A DNA stretch of 64,000 bases from Arthrobacter sp. Soil736 (GCF_001428005.1 NZ_LMSB01000023.1:28953-92952), one strand, 5' to 3'. Shown: positions 18,377-26,999, numbered from the stretch's first letter. Numbers and translations are program-made. Notes: generated from the letters alone by a model not told the origin.

Positions 18377-19717
18377 CTAACCCACGCGCTCGCGTCGGCC
18401 CAGGATGCCCTGCGGCCGGAACAAGAGGACAACAATCATGATGAACAGTGCTCCCACGTATTTGAGGTCGGCCGCGAGGCCGAAAACGGTGGTCAGTTCG
18501 ACGAAGATGCCGACGATGACGGATCCGATGAGGGCGCCGAAGACGGTGCCGAGGCCGCCGAGCGTGACGCCGGCGAAGATAAGCAGCAGGATCTGCGAGC
18601 CCATGTCGAACGTGACGCCGGGACGGTAGTAGGCCCAGAGGATGCCGCCAAGGGAGGCCAGGACGCCGCCCACGATCCAGACAATCCGGATGACGGAGTC
18701 GACGTCGATGCCGGAGGCTGCTGCCAGCGCCGGGTTGTCCGCCACTGCGCGGGTGGCCTTGCCGAGCCGTGTCTTGAGAAGGACGATGCCGATCAGGCCG
18801 ATCACGATTGCGCTGATCACCAGCGACCACAGGTTGTTGGGTGAGATGGAGACCGGCCCGATCTGGATTTCCGCGCTCTGGGCAAAGGGCAACTGCTGGG
18901 TGGCGCCGCCAAAGTAGAACTGGATGATGTAGCGGATTGCAAGGGCCAGGCCGATGCTGACGATCATCATGGGCACCAGCCCGCTGCCGCGGCGGCGCAG
19001 GGGCCGCCAGAGGCCGGCGTCCTGGGCCCATCCGAACAGTCCTCCGCCAAGGAGGGCCAGGAGGATGGCCAGCCAGAACGGCAGGTCCATGGCATTGAAG
19101 GTGAATACGAGAACGGCGCCGAGCGTCACCATCTCGCCGTGGGCGAAGTTCGTCAGTCCGGTGGTGCCGAAAATCAGGGACAGCCCCACGGATGCGAGGG
19201 CGAGCAGGAGGCCGAAGCTGAGGCCTGCCACGAGCCTGTTAAGCAGGTTTTGGCCGAAGTCCTGCTGTTGGACGACGATGCCCTTGCCGAAGGCGAAGAT
19301 CACTGAGACGTTAGACGTCTGGCTGAACGTGACGTTGCGGGGGTTAGTCTGGCCCTCCGCCAGCTTGATGCCCTTCGGCAGGGTGGACTCGTCCAGTTGG
19401 ACCTCGTAGGTGCCCTGCGACGGTACTCCGATGTTCCAGGATCCGTTGGCACCCGAGGTTGCTGTTCCAGTGAAGGCACCGCTTTTGGCGGTGATCTTGA
19501 CACCTTCGAGCGGAGCGCGTGTGTCATCGCGGAGGAAGCCGCTGATGCTGTTCTGGAACTGCTGGTTCGACGGGGGTGGTGTCGGAGAAGGAGTGGCGGC
19601 CTGCGATGCTGGTGCGGCGACAAGCAGGATCGCCACGACTGCGGAGGCAATTGCCCCCATGGCCTTGAGCAATCCGGCTGGCCGCCGGCGGGGCAGGCCT
19701 CTCGGTGTGCGTCTCAA
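18377..19717 (-). CDS. livH: Branched-chain amino acid ABC permease LivH with extra secreted N-terminal domain
   Basis: First gene of the livHMGF operon. I chose TTG 19717 because GGAGG lies 7 nt upstream; ATG 19762 is in frame but lacks such a site. The 446-residue product begins with a signal-like segment (hydrophobic 19-37, SQA-A near 40) and a Pro/Ser linker. Next comes a beta-rich domain (about 55-143: ISGFLRDDTRAPLEGVKITA, GANGSWNIGVP, GTYEVQLDE) of the prealbumin/carboxypeptidase-regulatory type. Residues 150-446 are the normal LivH permease (NFAHGEMVTLGA, TRLGKATRAVADNPALAAASGI, LLFRPQGILG). The extra domain should face the outside and could help dock the binding protein; this is inference. 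Confidence 0.88.
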   Translation of the reverse strand: MRRTPRGLPRRRPAGLLKAMGAIASAVVAILLVAAPASQAATPSPTPPPSNQQFQNSISGFLRDDTRAPLEGVKITAKSGAFTGTATSGANGSWNIGVPSQGTYEVQLDESTLPKGIKLAEGQTNPRNVTFSQTSNVSVIFAFGKGIVVQQQDFGQNLLNRLVAGLSFGLLLALASVGLSLIFGTTGLTNFAHGEMVTLGAVLVFTFNAMDLPFWLAILLALLGGGLFGWAQDAGLWRPLRRRGSGLVPMMIVSIGLALAIRYIIQFYFGGATQQLPFAQSAEIQIGPVSISPNNLWSLVISAIVIGLIGIVLLKTRLGKATRAVADNPALAAASGIDVDSVIRIVWIVGGVLASLGGILWAYYRPGVTFDMGSQILLLIFAGVTLGGLGTVFGALIGSVIVGIFVELTTVFGLAADLKYVGALFIMIVVLLFRPQGILGRRERVG

Positions 19718-20177
19718 ATTGAAAACCTCCACATGGGGATGGTCTGGGTTGCGTCGTTGCAACCGCTGCGAACGGAGAAGGTGACGGACGGTGGAGCGGG
19801 CGGTGCAAATGGTGCGATGCGATGCTGATGGCTTGACTTCTTGTGATATCCGTCACCCTACTTCGCCCCATGTTACAGCGAGAGCAGTACAAACTTTGCC
19901 GGTGAAGGCGGCCGCCAGATAGCGATCCGGTAACAACTGTGAAGCTGGCCGCAAACGTTAATTTAGGCGAGCTGATGAAAACTTTTGTTGTATGCGAGTA
20001 TTCCTTAACTGTCTGTCGGCGCCGCTCTGACATTGCTCGCAGGAAGTGCGTCCGCCCATGTCACGATTCCGTGTCGACGGGACGGTCCGCGGAACTTTAC
20101 TCACCGCTGGCGCGTGGAAATTGGTAGTTTGAACTTAGGAAATCCATTACTCACCCTTTATTTGGAGGACACCCGCA
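19718..20177 (+). other. Divergent intergenic region between livH and the Bax inhibitor gene
   Basis: No gene supported. It holds the CRP-like site at 19842-19857 for the liv operon on the minus strand and the promoter of the rightward Bax inhibitor-1 gene. It is AT-richer than its surroundings from 19940 to 20010. Small open frames on both strands have no ribosome site and no recognisable product. Confidence 0.6.
19842..19857 (-). promoter_or_regulatory. CRP/GlxR-like binding site upstream of livH
   Basis: TGTGATATCCGTCACC matches TGTGA-N6-TCACA except at the last base. It lies 124 nt upstream of the livH start, so it probably governs the liv operon; the Bax inhibitor gene starts 320 nt to the right. 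Confidence 0.55.
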
Positions 20178-21101
20178 ATGGCACTTGGCGGAAACCCGAT
20201 CTTCAACGGAAAGAATTTCCGTGAAGCCACCCAGGCACCGCCTGTCCCGCAGGCGTACGGCCAGAACCCCTACGGCCAGAACCCCTATGGCCAGAACCAG
20301 TACGGCCAGGCGCCCGTCATGGACGCCCCCAGGGGCTGGGGTTCCCAGCAGCCGAACATGACGGATGACCAGCTGCAGCAGATGTACAACCGGCCGGCCG
20401 CCGGGCCGGTCGAAACCGGGCGGATGTCCTACGACGACGTCATCGTCAGGACCGCAGCCTGCCTCGGCGTCTTGGTGGCCGGAGCTGCCGTCACGTTGTT
20501 CCTCAGCATGTCGCTGGCCGGCCTGCTGATGATCGTCGGCGCGCTGGGCGGGTTCGTCCTGGCAATGGTCAACACGTTCAAGAAGCAGCCCTCGCCCGCA
20601 CTTATCCTGGCTTATGCCGGTCTTGAGGGGCTCTTCCTCGGCGGACTGACACGCATCCTTGACGCCTTGTACCCGGGTGTCGGGCTGCAGGCCGTGATCG
20701 GCACACTCTCCGTCTTCGCGGTGACCCTCCTGCTCTTCAGGAGCGGCAAGGTCCGCGCCACACCCAAGGCCATGCGCTTCTTCATGATCGCCATGATCGG
20801 CTACGCCGTGTTCGCCCTCGTCAACATGGCGATGGTCTGGACCGGCGCGGTGCAGTCCCCGTTCGGCCTCAGCACGAGCTTCGAGATCTTCGGCATTCCG
20901 CTGGGCGTTTTCATCGGCATCCTGGCCATTGGCCTGGCCGCTTTCTCGCTGATCATGGACTTCACGAGCATTGAAGCCGGCGTCCGGGCCGGCGCACCCG
21001 AGCGCTTCGCCTGGACGGCAGCCTTCGGGCTCACCGTCACCCTGGTCTGGCTGTACGTGGAAATCATCCGCCTGCTGTCCATCCTCCGCGGCGAAGAATA
21101 G
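20178..21101 (+). CDS. Bax inhibitor-1/YccA-family membrane protein
   Basis: A 307-residue protein with a hydrophilic N-terminus of about 85 residues and seven hydrophobic spans (about 90-300) of the BI-1/TMBIM fold, known in bacteria as a pH-sensitive calcium leak channel (BsYetJ type). Conserved family parts include the central GLEGLFLGG and the last span FGLTVTLVWLYVEIIRLLSIL. The N-terminal part holds three to four tandem copies of YGQNP(Y) at residues 27-44, encoded by a 15-nt repeat. ATG 20178 has TTGGAGGA 9 nt upstream. It is monocistronic, with a terminator after it. Confidence 0.92.
   Translation: MALGGNPIFNGKNFREATQAPPVPQAYGQNPYGQNPYGQNQYGQAPVMDAPRGWGSQQPNMTDDQLQQMYNRPAAGPVETGRMSYDDVIVRTAACLGVLVAGAAVTLFLSMSLAGLLMIVGALGGFVLAMVNTFKKQPSPALILAYAGLEGLFLGGLTRILDALYPGVGLQAVIGTLSVFAVTLLLFRSGKVRATPKAMRFFMIAMIGYAVFALVNMAMVWTGAVQSPFGLSTSFEIFGIPLGVFIGILAIGLAAFSLIMDFTSIEAGVRAGAPERFAWTAAFGLTVTLVWLYVEIIRLLSILRGEE
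20262..20309 (+). repeat. 15-nt tandem repeat coding for YGQNP
   Basis: About three copies of a 15-nt unit (TACGGCCAGAACCCC with small changes) inside the N-terminal region of the Bax inhibitor-1 gene. The copy number keeps the frame. Confidence 0.8.
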
Positions 21102-21155
21102 AACCAAAGCCGGCATACGCCGTCGTGAATTGATCAGCCGTGATTTGATCACAGG

Positions 21156-21184
21156 AGAGGGCCCCGCTTCCGGCGGGGCCCTCT
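21156..21184 (+). terminator. Rho-independent terminator between convergent genes
   Basis: A perfect 12-bp stem (AGAGGGCCCCGC at 21156-21167 and its complement at 21173-21184) with a 5-nt loop, followed by TTTGCG. It can serve the Bax inhibitor gene and, in reverse, the thiolase gene. Confidence 0.8.
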
Positions 21185-21234
21185 TTGCGTTTCCCTCAGG
21201 CGCCCCCTCACGCGCCCGGAGGCGACGGACCGGG

Positions 21235-22473
21235 TTAGCTGAGGCGTTCCAGAACGACGGCCATGCCCTGTCCGCCGCCCACGCACAGGGTGGCCAGTCC
21301 AAGTGATCCGTCCGTCTCGCGAAGGCCGTTGAGCAGCGTGGCGGTCATGCGCGCCCCGGTCATACCGAAAGGGTGGCCCAGGGCGATGGCGCCGCCGTGG
21401 ACGTTGAGTTTCGCAGAGTCGATCCCCAGTTCGCGGGCGCAGGCCACTACCTGGACCGCGAAGGCCTCGTTGAGCTCCACGAGGTCGATGTCACCGATGC
21501 CCAGGCCGGCCGAAGCCAGGGCCCGCCGCGTGGATTCCACGGGGCCCATCCCCATCAGCTCCGGTGAGAGCGCACTGACACCGGTTGAGACGATGCGCGC
21601 AAGCGGCTCCAGCCCCAGTTCTTTGGCCCGCGAGTCGCTCATGATGACGACGGCGGCCGCGCCGTCGTTGAGGGGGCAGGCGTTTCCGGCCGTGACGGTG
21701 CCCTCTCGCCGGAAGACGGGCTCCAGGGCGCTGACGCCTTCGAGGGTGACGCCGGCGCGCGGCGAGTCGTCCCGGTCCACCACGGTGCCGTCGCGCCGTT
21801 GATAGGGCGTGATTTCCCGGGCATAGAAGCCTGAGGCGATGGCCGCCTCCGTGCGGTTCTGGCTCAGCACGGCCCATGCGTCCTGATCGGCGCGGCTGAT
21901 GCCGTACATCGTGGCAACGTTCTCGGCCGTCTGTCCCATGGCGATGTAGATGTCCGGCATTCGGCCGCCGAGCCTCGGGTCCGTCCAGGGGGTGTTGGAC
22001 GCGGCACGTGCGGCGGTGCGCAGGCGTGCCGGTTCGAAGAGCGGGTTGTGGTTGCCGGAGTCGGTTTCGCCTGCCCCGGCCCAGTTCTGGTACCGCGACA
22101 CTGCTTCGACGCCGGCAGCCACGAAGGCCTGCCCCTCGCCGGCCCGGATGGCGTGGAAGGCCATGCGGACGGTCTGCAGGCTCGAGGCGCAGAACCTGTT
22201 GATGGTGGCGGCGGGCACAGGGTCCAGGCCGGCCAGGATGGTGACCACGCGGGCCATGTTGGAACCGGCCTCGCCGCTGGGCTCGGCACACCCGAGATAC
22301 AGGTCATCCAGCCCCGGCCCGCTGTCCCCGGTGGGGTCGAACGACGGCAGCTTGGCCAGCGCCGCACCCACCATGGCCGCGGCGAGGTCGTCCGGCCGCT
22401 CGTCCTTCAGTGACCCCTTGAAGGCTCGTCCGATCGGGCTCCTGGCGGTTGAAACAATGACTGCTTCCGGCAT
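21235..22473 (-). CDS. Acetyl-CoA C-acyltransferase (thiolase)
   Basis: A 412-residue thiolase. The acyl-enzyme Cys is in NRFCASSLQ (residues about 91-99), and the C-terminal active-site blocks NVHGGAIALGHPFGMTGARM (His) and TLCVGGGQGMAVVLE (second Cys) are intact. The N-terminus has the usual VIVSTARSPIGRAFKGSLK. Either biosynthetic (acetoacetyl-CoA) or degradative beta-oxidation use is possible; the PIGRAF and DDLYLGCA motifs resemble FadA-type acetyl-CoA acyltransferases. No other beta-oxidation gene is adjacent. Its ATG has a -10 box at leaderless distance. Confidence 0.92.
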   Translation of the reverse strand: MPEAVIVSTARSPIGRAFKGSLKDERPDDLAAAMVGAALAKLPSFDPTGDSGPGLDDLYLGCAEPSGEAGSNMARVVTILAGLDPVPAATINRFCASSLQTVRMAFHAIRAGEGQAFVAAGVEAVSRYQNWAGAGETDSGNHNPLFEPARLRTAARAASNTPWTDPRLGGRMPDIYIAMGQTAENVATMYGISRADQDAWAVLSQNRTEAAIASGFYAREITPYQRRDGTVVDRDDSPRAGVTLEGVSALEPVFRREGTVTAGNACPLNDGAAAVVIMSDSRAKELGLEPLARIVSTGVSALSPELMGMGPVESTRRALASAGLGIGDIDLVELNEAFAVQVVACARELGIDSAKLNVHGGAIALGHPFGMTGARMTATLLNGLRETDGSLGLATLCVGGGQGMAVVLERLS

Positions 22474-22479
22474 GCGCCC

Positions 22480-22485
22480 AGCCTA
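22480..22485 (-). promoter_or_regulatory. -10 box for leaderless thiolase gene
   Basis: TAGGCT on the minus strand ends 6 nt before ATG 22473. There is no ribosome site in the 6-nt gap. Confidence 0.6.
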
Positions 22486-22493
22486 CGCCGGTG

Positions 22494-23654
22494 CTATGCC
22501 AGCCGCATCGCCCCGGCAGCGGGGGTGACAGTGAAGATGTCAGGCGCGGTGTAGCCTGCGCGGGCAAAGGCCTGTTCGACGGCGGCGCGCACCTGCTGCT
22601 CCGCTGTCACCGGTGTGAGCGCGATGGCCGCGCCGCCGAAGCCGCCGCCGGTCATCCTGGCGCCGATGGCCCCGTTAGCCCGGGAGGTTTCGACCGCAAG
22701 GTCCAGTTCTGCGCACGAGATTTCAAAGTCGTCGCGCATTGAGGCGTGGCTGGCGTCCAGGAGCCCTCCGATCGCTGCGGGGCCCTGCCGGCCGAGGAGC
22801 TCCACGGTCTGCAGCACGCGGTCATTTTCCGTGACGATGTGCCGGACCCTGCGGAACGTGACTTCGTCCAGGAGCCCGCTGGCCTCCTCCAAGTCATCCG
22901 GTCCGACGTCGCGCAGTGCCCTGACCCCGAGCACCTCGGCGCCCAGCTCGCAGGAAGCGCGGCGCGAGGCGTAACCGCCGTCGGCATGGGAGTGGGACAC
23001 CTTGGTGTCGATCACGAGCATGACCAGTCCCGCGTTCTCCGCCTCGAACGGCACCAGCTGCACGCTTTGGTCGCGGCAGTCCAGGAACACGGCATGGCCC
23101 TTGGATCCGCGCAGCGACGCGGACTGGTCCATGATGCCGGTGGGGGCGCCCACGAAGTCGTTCTCGGCGCGTTGCGTGGCCAGGACCATTTCCTCGGGGC
23201 TGAGTCCGGCGCCGGTGATGTCGTTCAAAGCGGAGATAACGGCGCATTCGATGGCGTGGGACGAGGAGAGACCGGCACCCAGCGGGACGTCGGAGTCCAG
23301 CAGCAGGTCCAGGCCCGGAACGTCGATCCCGCGTTGCTGCAGGGACCAGATGACGCCGAGCGGGTACTTGGTCCACCCCTTGGCCGCCCGGCGATCCAGC
23401 GAGGCGGTGTCCGCCGTCGTCAGGCCCTGGTCCCCATAGGTCGACAGGAGCCTGACGGCTGAGCCGGGACGCACGCCGACGGCGACGCGCGCCGTCTTGT
23501 CGATGGCGAACGGGAGCACGAAGCCCTCGTTGTAGTCCGTGTGCTCGCCGATCAGGTTAACCCGGCCGGGGGCCTGCCAGACACCGTCCGGCAGGCGGCC
23601 GAAGGCGGTTTGGAACTGTTCCGCGAGGTGCGTGGTGCTGACGGCGGGGGTCAT
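22494..23654 (-). CDS. galK: Galactokinase
   Basis: A 386-residue GHMP kinase that phosphorylates galactose at C1 in the Leloir pathway. GRVNLIGEHTDYNEGFVLP (residues 30-48) is the galactokinase signature, PLGAGLSSSHAIECA (about 125-139) the GHMP ATP-binding loop, and GARMTGGGFGGAAIAL near the C-terminus motif 3. It is the last gene of the deoR-galT-galK unit and overlaps galT by 4 nt. The thiolase gene follows but has its own promoter-like box. Confidence 0.95.
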   Translation of the reverse strand: MTPAVSTTHLAEQFQTAFGRLPDGVWQAPGRVNLIGEHTDYNEGFVLPFAIDKTARVAVGVRPGSAVRLLSTYGDQGLTTADTASLDRRAAKGWTKYPLGVIWSLQQRGIDVPGLDLLLDSDVPLGAGLSSSHAIECAVISALNDITGAGLSPEEMVLATQRAENDFVGAPTGIMDQSASLRGSKGHAVFLDCRDQSVQLVPFEAENAGLVMLVIDTKVSHSHADGGYASRRASCELGAEVLGVRALRDVGPDDLEEASGLLDEVTFRRVRHIVTENDRVLQTVELLGRQGPAAIGGLLDASHASMRDDFEISCAELDLAVETSRANGAIGARMTGGGFGGAAIALTPVTAEQQVRAAVEQAFARAGYTAPDIFTVTPAAGAMRLA

Positions 23655-24856
23655 GCGTGGGCTCCTTCGGTAAGTCCAGGGGCGGACGGGGCGAGTGCGG
23701 GGGCCGGTGAGGCGGGATCAATTGCCGGTGAGGCGGGATCAATCGCCGTCGAGGCGGGAACCGTGACAGCGCGGAGCCTCTCAGCCACAAGCTCGGGGGT
23801 GGTGTCGTTGATGAAGGCCCCCATGGCCGCTTCCGATCCTGCCAGGTACTTCAGCTTGTCGGCAGCGCGCCGGGGGGACGTGAGCTGCAGGTGCAGGTAG
23901 CCCGCCGGGCGGAGCAGGTCGTCCACCGGCGCCTGGTGCCACGCGGAGATGTACGGGGTCGGCGTCGGGTAGAGGGCGTCCAGGCGTTTGAGAAGGTCGA
24001 GGTACACGTGAGCCAGCTCGTCTTTCTCCTCGCCGCTCAGGGCGGCCAGATCGGGGACCTGGCGGTTCGGCACCAGATGGATTTCCAGCGGCCACCGTGC
24101 GGCAAACGGTACGTAGGCGCTGAAGTTCCCGCTTTCCATGATCATGCGGCTGCCGTCCTCGCGTTCCGCGCGCAGCAGCGAGCCGGTCAGCGTCTGCAGG
24201 CCGCCGGCGTCGTCATAGAACTTGCGCGCAGCCGCCCCCATCACCGCGGCCCGGGGCGTGACATAGGGGTAGGCATAGATCTGGCCGTGCGGGTGGTGCA
24301 GCGTGACGCCAATTTCGGCGCCGCGGTTTTCGAACGGGAAGACCTGCTTGATGCCGGGCAGTGCGCTGAGTGCTGCGGTGCGGTGTGCCCAGGCCTCCAC
24401 CACCGTGCGTGCGCGGGTTTCGCTCAGGCCGCTGAACGAGCCCGTGTGCTCGGGCGTGAAGGTCACCACCTCGCACCGGCCGAAGGCGGGTCCCGTGGTT
24501 CCCCAGCCCGGGTTGTCCGGAACGGGACCCAGTGCGGGCCCGAGGGAGGGGAAGCGGTTTTCGAACACGGCGACGTCGTAGTCCGGCGCCGGGATCTCCG
24601 AGGGGTTGGCGTCAGTGGTGGGGCAGATCGGGCATTGGTCCGCCGGCGGCAGGTGCGTGCGGGTCTGGCGGTGCGCTGCCACGGCCACCCATTCGCCGGT
24701 GAGGGCATCGAACCGGACTTCACCGGGTTCGCCCCTGGGCGGCAGGTCCCGGTGGTCCCGGGTGGTTTCCACAGATCGGGGCCGGGTGGAGCCGGCGTCG
24801 TCGAAATAAAGCAGTTCGCGGCCGTCGGCTAGCTGTGTGCTGGTGATGTGGTTCAT
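23651..24856 (-). CDS. galT: Galactose-1-phosphate uridylyltransferase
   Basis: A 401-residue HIT-superfamily enzyme that exchanges UMP between UDP-glucose and galactose-1-phosphate. The zinc motif CPICP is near residue 74, the catalytic HPHGQIYAYPY near 188-198, and further His residues lie in WPLEIHLVPNR and LHLQLTSP. The N-terminal ELLYFDDAGSTRP is typical of actinobacterial GalT. The C-terminal tail (about 368-401) is low-complexity, coded by a 21-nt repeat (IDPASPA units), and is probably unstructured. It overlaps both neighbours by 4 nt, so the operon is tightly coupled. Confidence 0.95.
   Translation of the reverse strand: MNHITSTQLADGRELLYFDDAGSTRPRSVETTRDHRDLPPRGEPGEVRFDALTGEWVAVAAHRQTRTHLPPADQCPICPTTDANPSEIPAPDYDVAVFENRFPSLGPALGPVPDNPGWGTTGPAFGRCEVVTFTPEHTGSFSGLSETRARTVVEAWAHRTAALSALPGIKQVFPFENRGAEIGVTLHHPHGQIYAYPYVTPRAAVMGAAARKFYDDAGGLQTLTGSLLRAEREDGSRMIMESGNFSAYVPFAARWPLEIHLVPNRQVPDLAALSGEEKDELAHVYLDLLKRLDALYPTPTPYISAWHQAPVDDLLRPAGYLHLQLTSPRRAADKLKYLAGSEAAMGAFINDTTPELVAERLRAVTVPASTAIDPASPAIDPASPAPALAPSAPGLTEGAHA
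23708..23757 (-). repeat. 21-nt tandem repeat in the galT tail
   Basis: Two full copies and one partial copy of a 21-nt unit (core GAGGCGGGATCAAT on the plus strand) encode the repeated peptide around IDPASPA in the GalT C-terminus. The unit length keeps the reading frame. Confidence 0.8.
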
Positions 24857-25764
24857 GCGTCGTGTCCTTTGTGCGCGGTAACCTGCGGCGTCCGGCCGGC
24901 AGGGAGATGGGAATGGGGTTGCGCTGCGGAGGCCGGGAGGGCGGCCTGTTCGGCGCGGGCAGGGACGGTCGCTATGCGCAGATCGCCGACAGCTTGTGTG
25001 AGCACGTCAGCGGCCGCGTTCCCGGAGCCACGGGTGGTGATTCCGGAGTCGGTAATGAGCGTGCCGATGGACGACAGCGGCGCGATTCCCGCCAGGCCGA
25101 CGACGCCGTACTTCGACGCATCGGCGAGAACCACAAGCGCTCCCGAAGCCGCAATCATGGCGGCGTTGACCTCGGCTTCCAGAAGATTCGGTGAGGTGAT
25201 GCCGGCCTCAGGGTCAATGCCGTGGACTCCCATGAAGCAGAGGTCCGCATGAAGGTTTTCCATGGCGTGCATGGTGACCGGTCCCACGAGCGCCTCGGAG
25301 GGCGTGCGCTGCCCGCCCAGCACCAGCGTCCGGATGCCGCCGTGCGCCCCGGGGCCCGGGGCGCCGGGGACCAGGGCTTTGGCCACCATGATGGAGTTCG
25401 TGGCCACCGTCAGCCCGAGGCCCCGGGGGAGGAGGCGGGCAAACTCGTAAGTGGTGGTGCCGCCCGAAATGAGCAGGATCATGTCCGGCCGGAGCAGGCT
25501 CAGCGCTTCGGCTGCAATGGCCCGCTTCGCTTCGGTTTCCTGTGCCGACTTGCTGACAAATTCGGGTTCGATGGCGCTGAATGTGCCGGTCCGGGTGGCC
25601 CCGCCGTGCACGCGAAGCAGCTGGCCTTCGGCATCGAGGGTGTCGATGTCCCGCCGCACTGTCATTTCCGAGACCCCGAACACGCTGGCAAGATCCGCCA
25701 CGCGGACGGTCCCGCTGGCTTGGAGCTCCTGGAGGATCCGGTGCCGCCGCTGGGTTGCGAGCAA
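24853..25764 (-). CDS. DeoR/GlpR-family transcriptional regulator of the gal genes
   Basis: A 303-residue sugar-phosphate-responsive regulator. The N-terminal winged HTH is residues 1-57 (ATQRRHRILQELQASGTVRV, VSEMTVRRDIDTLDAEG, RVHGGATR), followed by the DeoRC phosphosugar-sensing domain (ILLISGGTTTYEFARLLP, LHADLCFMGVHGID, VVLADASKYG). I chose TTG 25764 because AAAGGAGGA lies just upstream and it matches the normal family N-terminus. The longer open frame to 25923 would add 53 atypical residues. It is the first gene of the gal operon, overlapping galT by 4 nt; it likely represses the operon and itself. Confidence 0.9.
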   Translation of the reverse strand: MLATQRRHRILQELQASGTVRVADLASVFGVSEMTVRRDIDTLDAEGQLLRVHGGATRTGTFSAIEPEFVSKSAQETEAKRAIAAEALSLLRPDMILLISGGTTTYEFARLLPRGLGLTVATNSIMVAKALVPGAPGPGAHGGIRTLVLGGQRTPSEALVGPVTMHAMENLHADLCFMGVHGIDPEAGITSPNLLEAEVNAAMIAASGALVVLADASKYGVVGLAGIAPLSSIGTLITDSGITTRGSGNAAADVLTQAVGDLRIATVPARAEQAALPASAAQPHSHLPAGRTPQVTAHKGHDA

Positions 25765-25880
25765 GGGGCTCCTCCTTTCCTGACATGTCCGGCATCCGGT
25801 ACCGGTTCGGTGCGTGCCGGGTGCGGCCGTGCGTGTGACTGGTGCATCCGCGCCTCTGTGGGGCGTATCACCATTGTGGC

Positions 25881-25922
25881 ACAAAACGATCAAAAACAAA
25901 TACTTTCTAACAAAAGATAACA
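25881..25922. promoter_or_regulatory. AT-rich operator/promoter candidate for gal genes
   Basis: A 42-nt A-rich island in very GC-rich DNA between the DeoR regulator and the divergent epimerase gene. It has CAAAA at 25882, 25891 and 25911 and CAAAT at 25896. Repeated A-rich half sites of this kind are common DeoR-family operators. No convincing -35/-10 pair is seen for the minus strand. Confidence 0.45.
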
Positions 25923-25957
25923 ATGGAGTCTGCCAGCCGCACGGCCCCGGAGCGTTG

Positions 25958-25963
25958 TACGGT
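25958..25963 (+). promoter_or_regulatory. -10 box for leaderless epimerase gene
   Basis: TACGGT ends 7 nt before ATG 25971. No ribosome site is present. Confidence 0.45.
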
Positions 25964-25970
25964 AGGTTCC

Positions 25971-26933
25971 ATGACTCCCGCCGCCGCTCCCGATTCCAGC
26001 GAAAACCACTCGGAACCCAGGCGTTATGCCTCCGGCAGGCAGTACGAGCTGAGGCGGGGCGACGCGCTCGCGGTGGTCACCGAACTCGCCGCGGGACTCC
26101 GTTGGTACAGCCGCGCCGGCATCCAGCTGACCGAGACGTACGGCGATTCGGACATCCCGCCCGGAGCCACCGGAATCACGCTGGCACCCTGGGCCAACAG
26201 GGTTGAGGACGGCGTCTGGCACCTTGACGGCAAGAAGCAGCAGCTGGACATCACTGAGGTCTCGCGGAACAACGCCAGCCACGGGCTCCTGCGCAATGCG
26301 TCGTACGCGCTGGTCACGGAATCCGAGTTCTCGGTGACCCTTGAAGCCCCGGTGTTCCCCCAGCACGGATATCCGTTCCTGGTGCGGCACCGCGTGGAGT
26401 ACTCGCTGGCCGAAGACCTGGGGCTCGAGGTCCGGCAGACGCTGATCAACGATTCCCAGGCGGACGCGCCCTTCGTGCTGGGCGCGCATCCGTACCTCCG
26501 CCTCGGTGAAACGCCCAGCGAAGAGCTCACCCTGACAGTCAGCGCCGCGACGCGTTTGGTGGCGGATGACAGGCTGATTCCCCGCAGCTCCGAACCCGTC
26601 AGCGCCGACAGCGACCTGCGGCACGGGCGGAAGGTGGGGGACCTCGACGTCGACGTCGCCCTCACTGATCTGCAGTTCGACGGCGGGATCGCCCGCCACA
26701 CGCTGTCTGCGGCGGACGGCCGCAGCGTCAGCCTGTGGCAGGACGAAACGTGCCCGTTCGTCCACGTGTTTGTGACCCGCCAATTTCCGGGCCGGCCCAA
26801 GGCCGTGGCCATCGAACCGATGACCGGCCCGGCGAACGCCTTCAACTCCGGCGACAGCCTGCGCTGGCTGGCGCCGGGCGAATCCTTCACCATGACGTGG
26901 GGGATCGGCGCCGCCGTGGACGCCGCCGACTAG
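25971..26933 (+). CDS. Aldose 1-epimerase (galactose mutarotase) family protein
   Basis: A 320-residue beta-sandwich epimerase that interconverts alpha- and beta-anomers of hexoses. Family landmarks include LAPWANRVEDGVW (GN/NR substrate region), NNASHGLLRN (first catalytic His), VLGAHPYLR (second His) and AIEPMTGPANAFNSGD (catalytic Glu). The open frame extends upstream to 25923, but ATG 25971 gives the normal start and has a -10 box at leaderless distance. Divergent placement from deoR-galT-galK supports a role in galactose use. Confidence 0.92.
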   Translation: MTPAAAPDSSENHSEPRRYASGRQYELRRGDALAVVTELAAGLRWYSRAGIQLTETYGDSDIPPGATGITLAPWANRVEDGVWHLDGKKQQLDITEVSRNNASHGLLRNASYALVTESEFSVTLEAPVFPQHGYPFLVRHRVEYSLAEDLGLEVRQTLINDSQADAPFVLGAHPYLRLGETPSEELTLTVSAATRLVADDRLIPRSSEPVSADSDLRHGRKVGDLDVDVALTDLQFDGGIARHTLSAADGRSVSLWQDETCPFVHVFVTRQFPGRPKAVAIEPMTGPANAFNSGDSLRWLAPGESFTMTWGIGAAVDAAD

Positions 26934-26999
26934 CGCGTTCCCTGGCCACGTGGCAGCACCCCGTTTCCCATTGCCGCGAGGCTAGGGAATTATTGGGCT

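Noticed and set aside
21121..21155. Paired TGATCA motifs before the terminator as an operator
   Set aside because: They lie downstream of the gene, in a convergent 3' region, where an operator makes little sense; probably chance.
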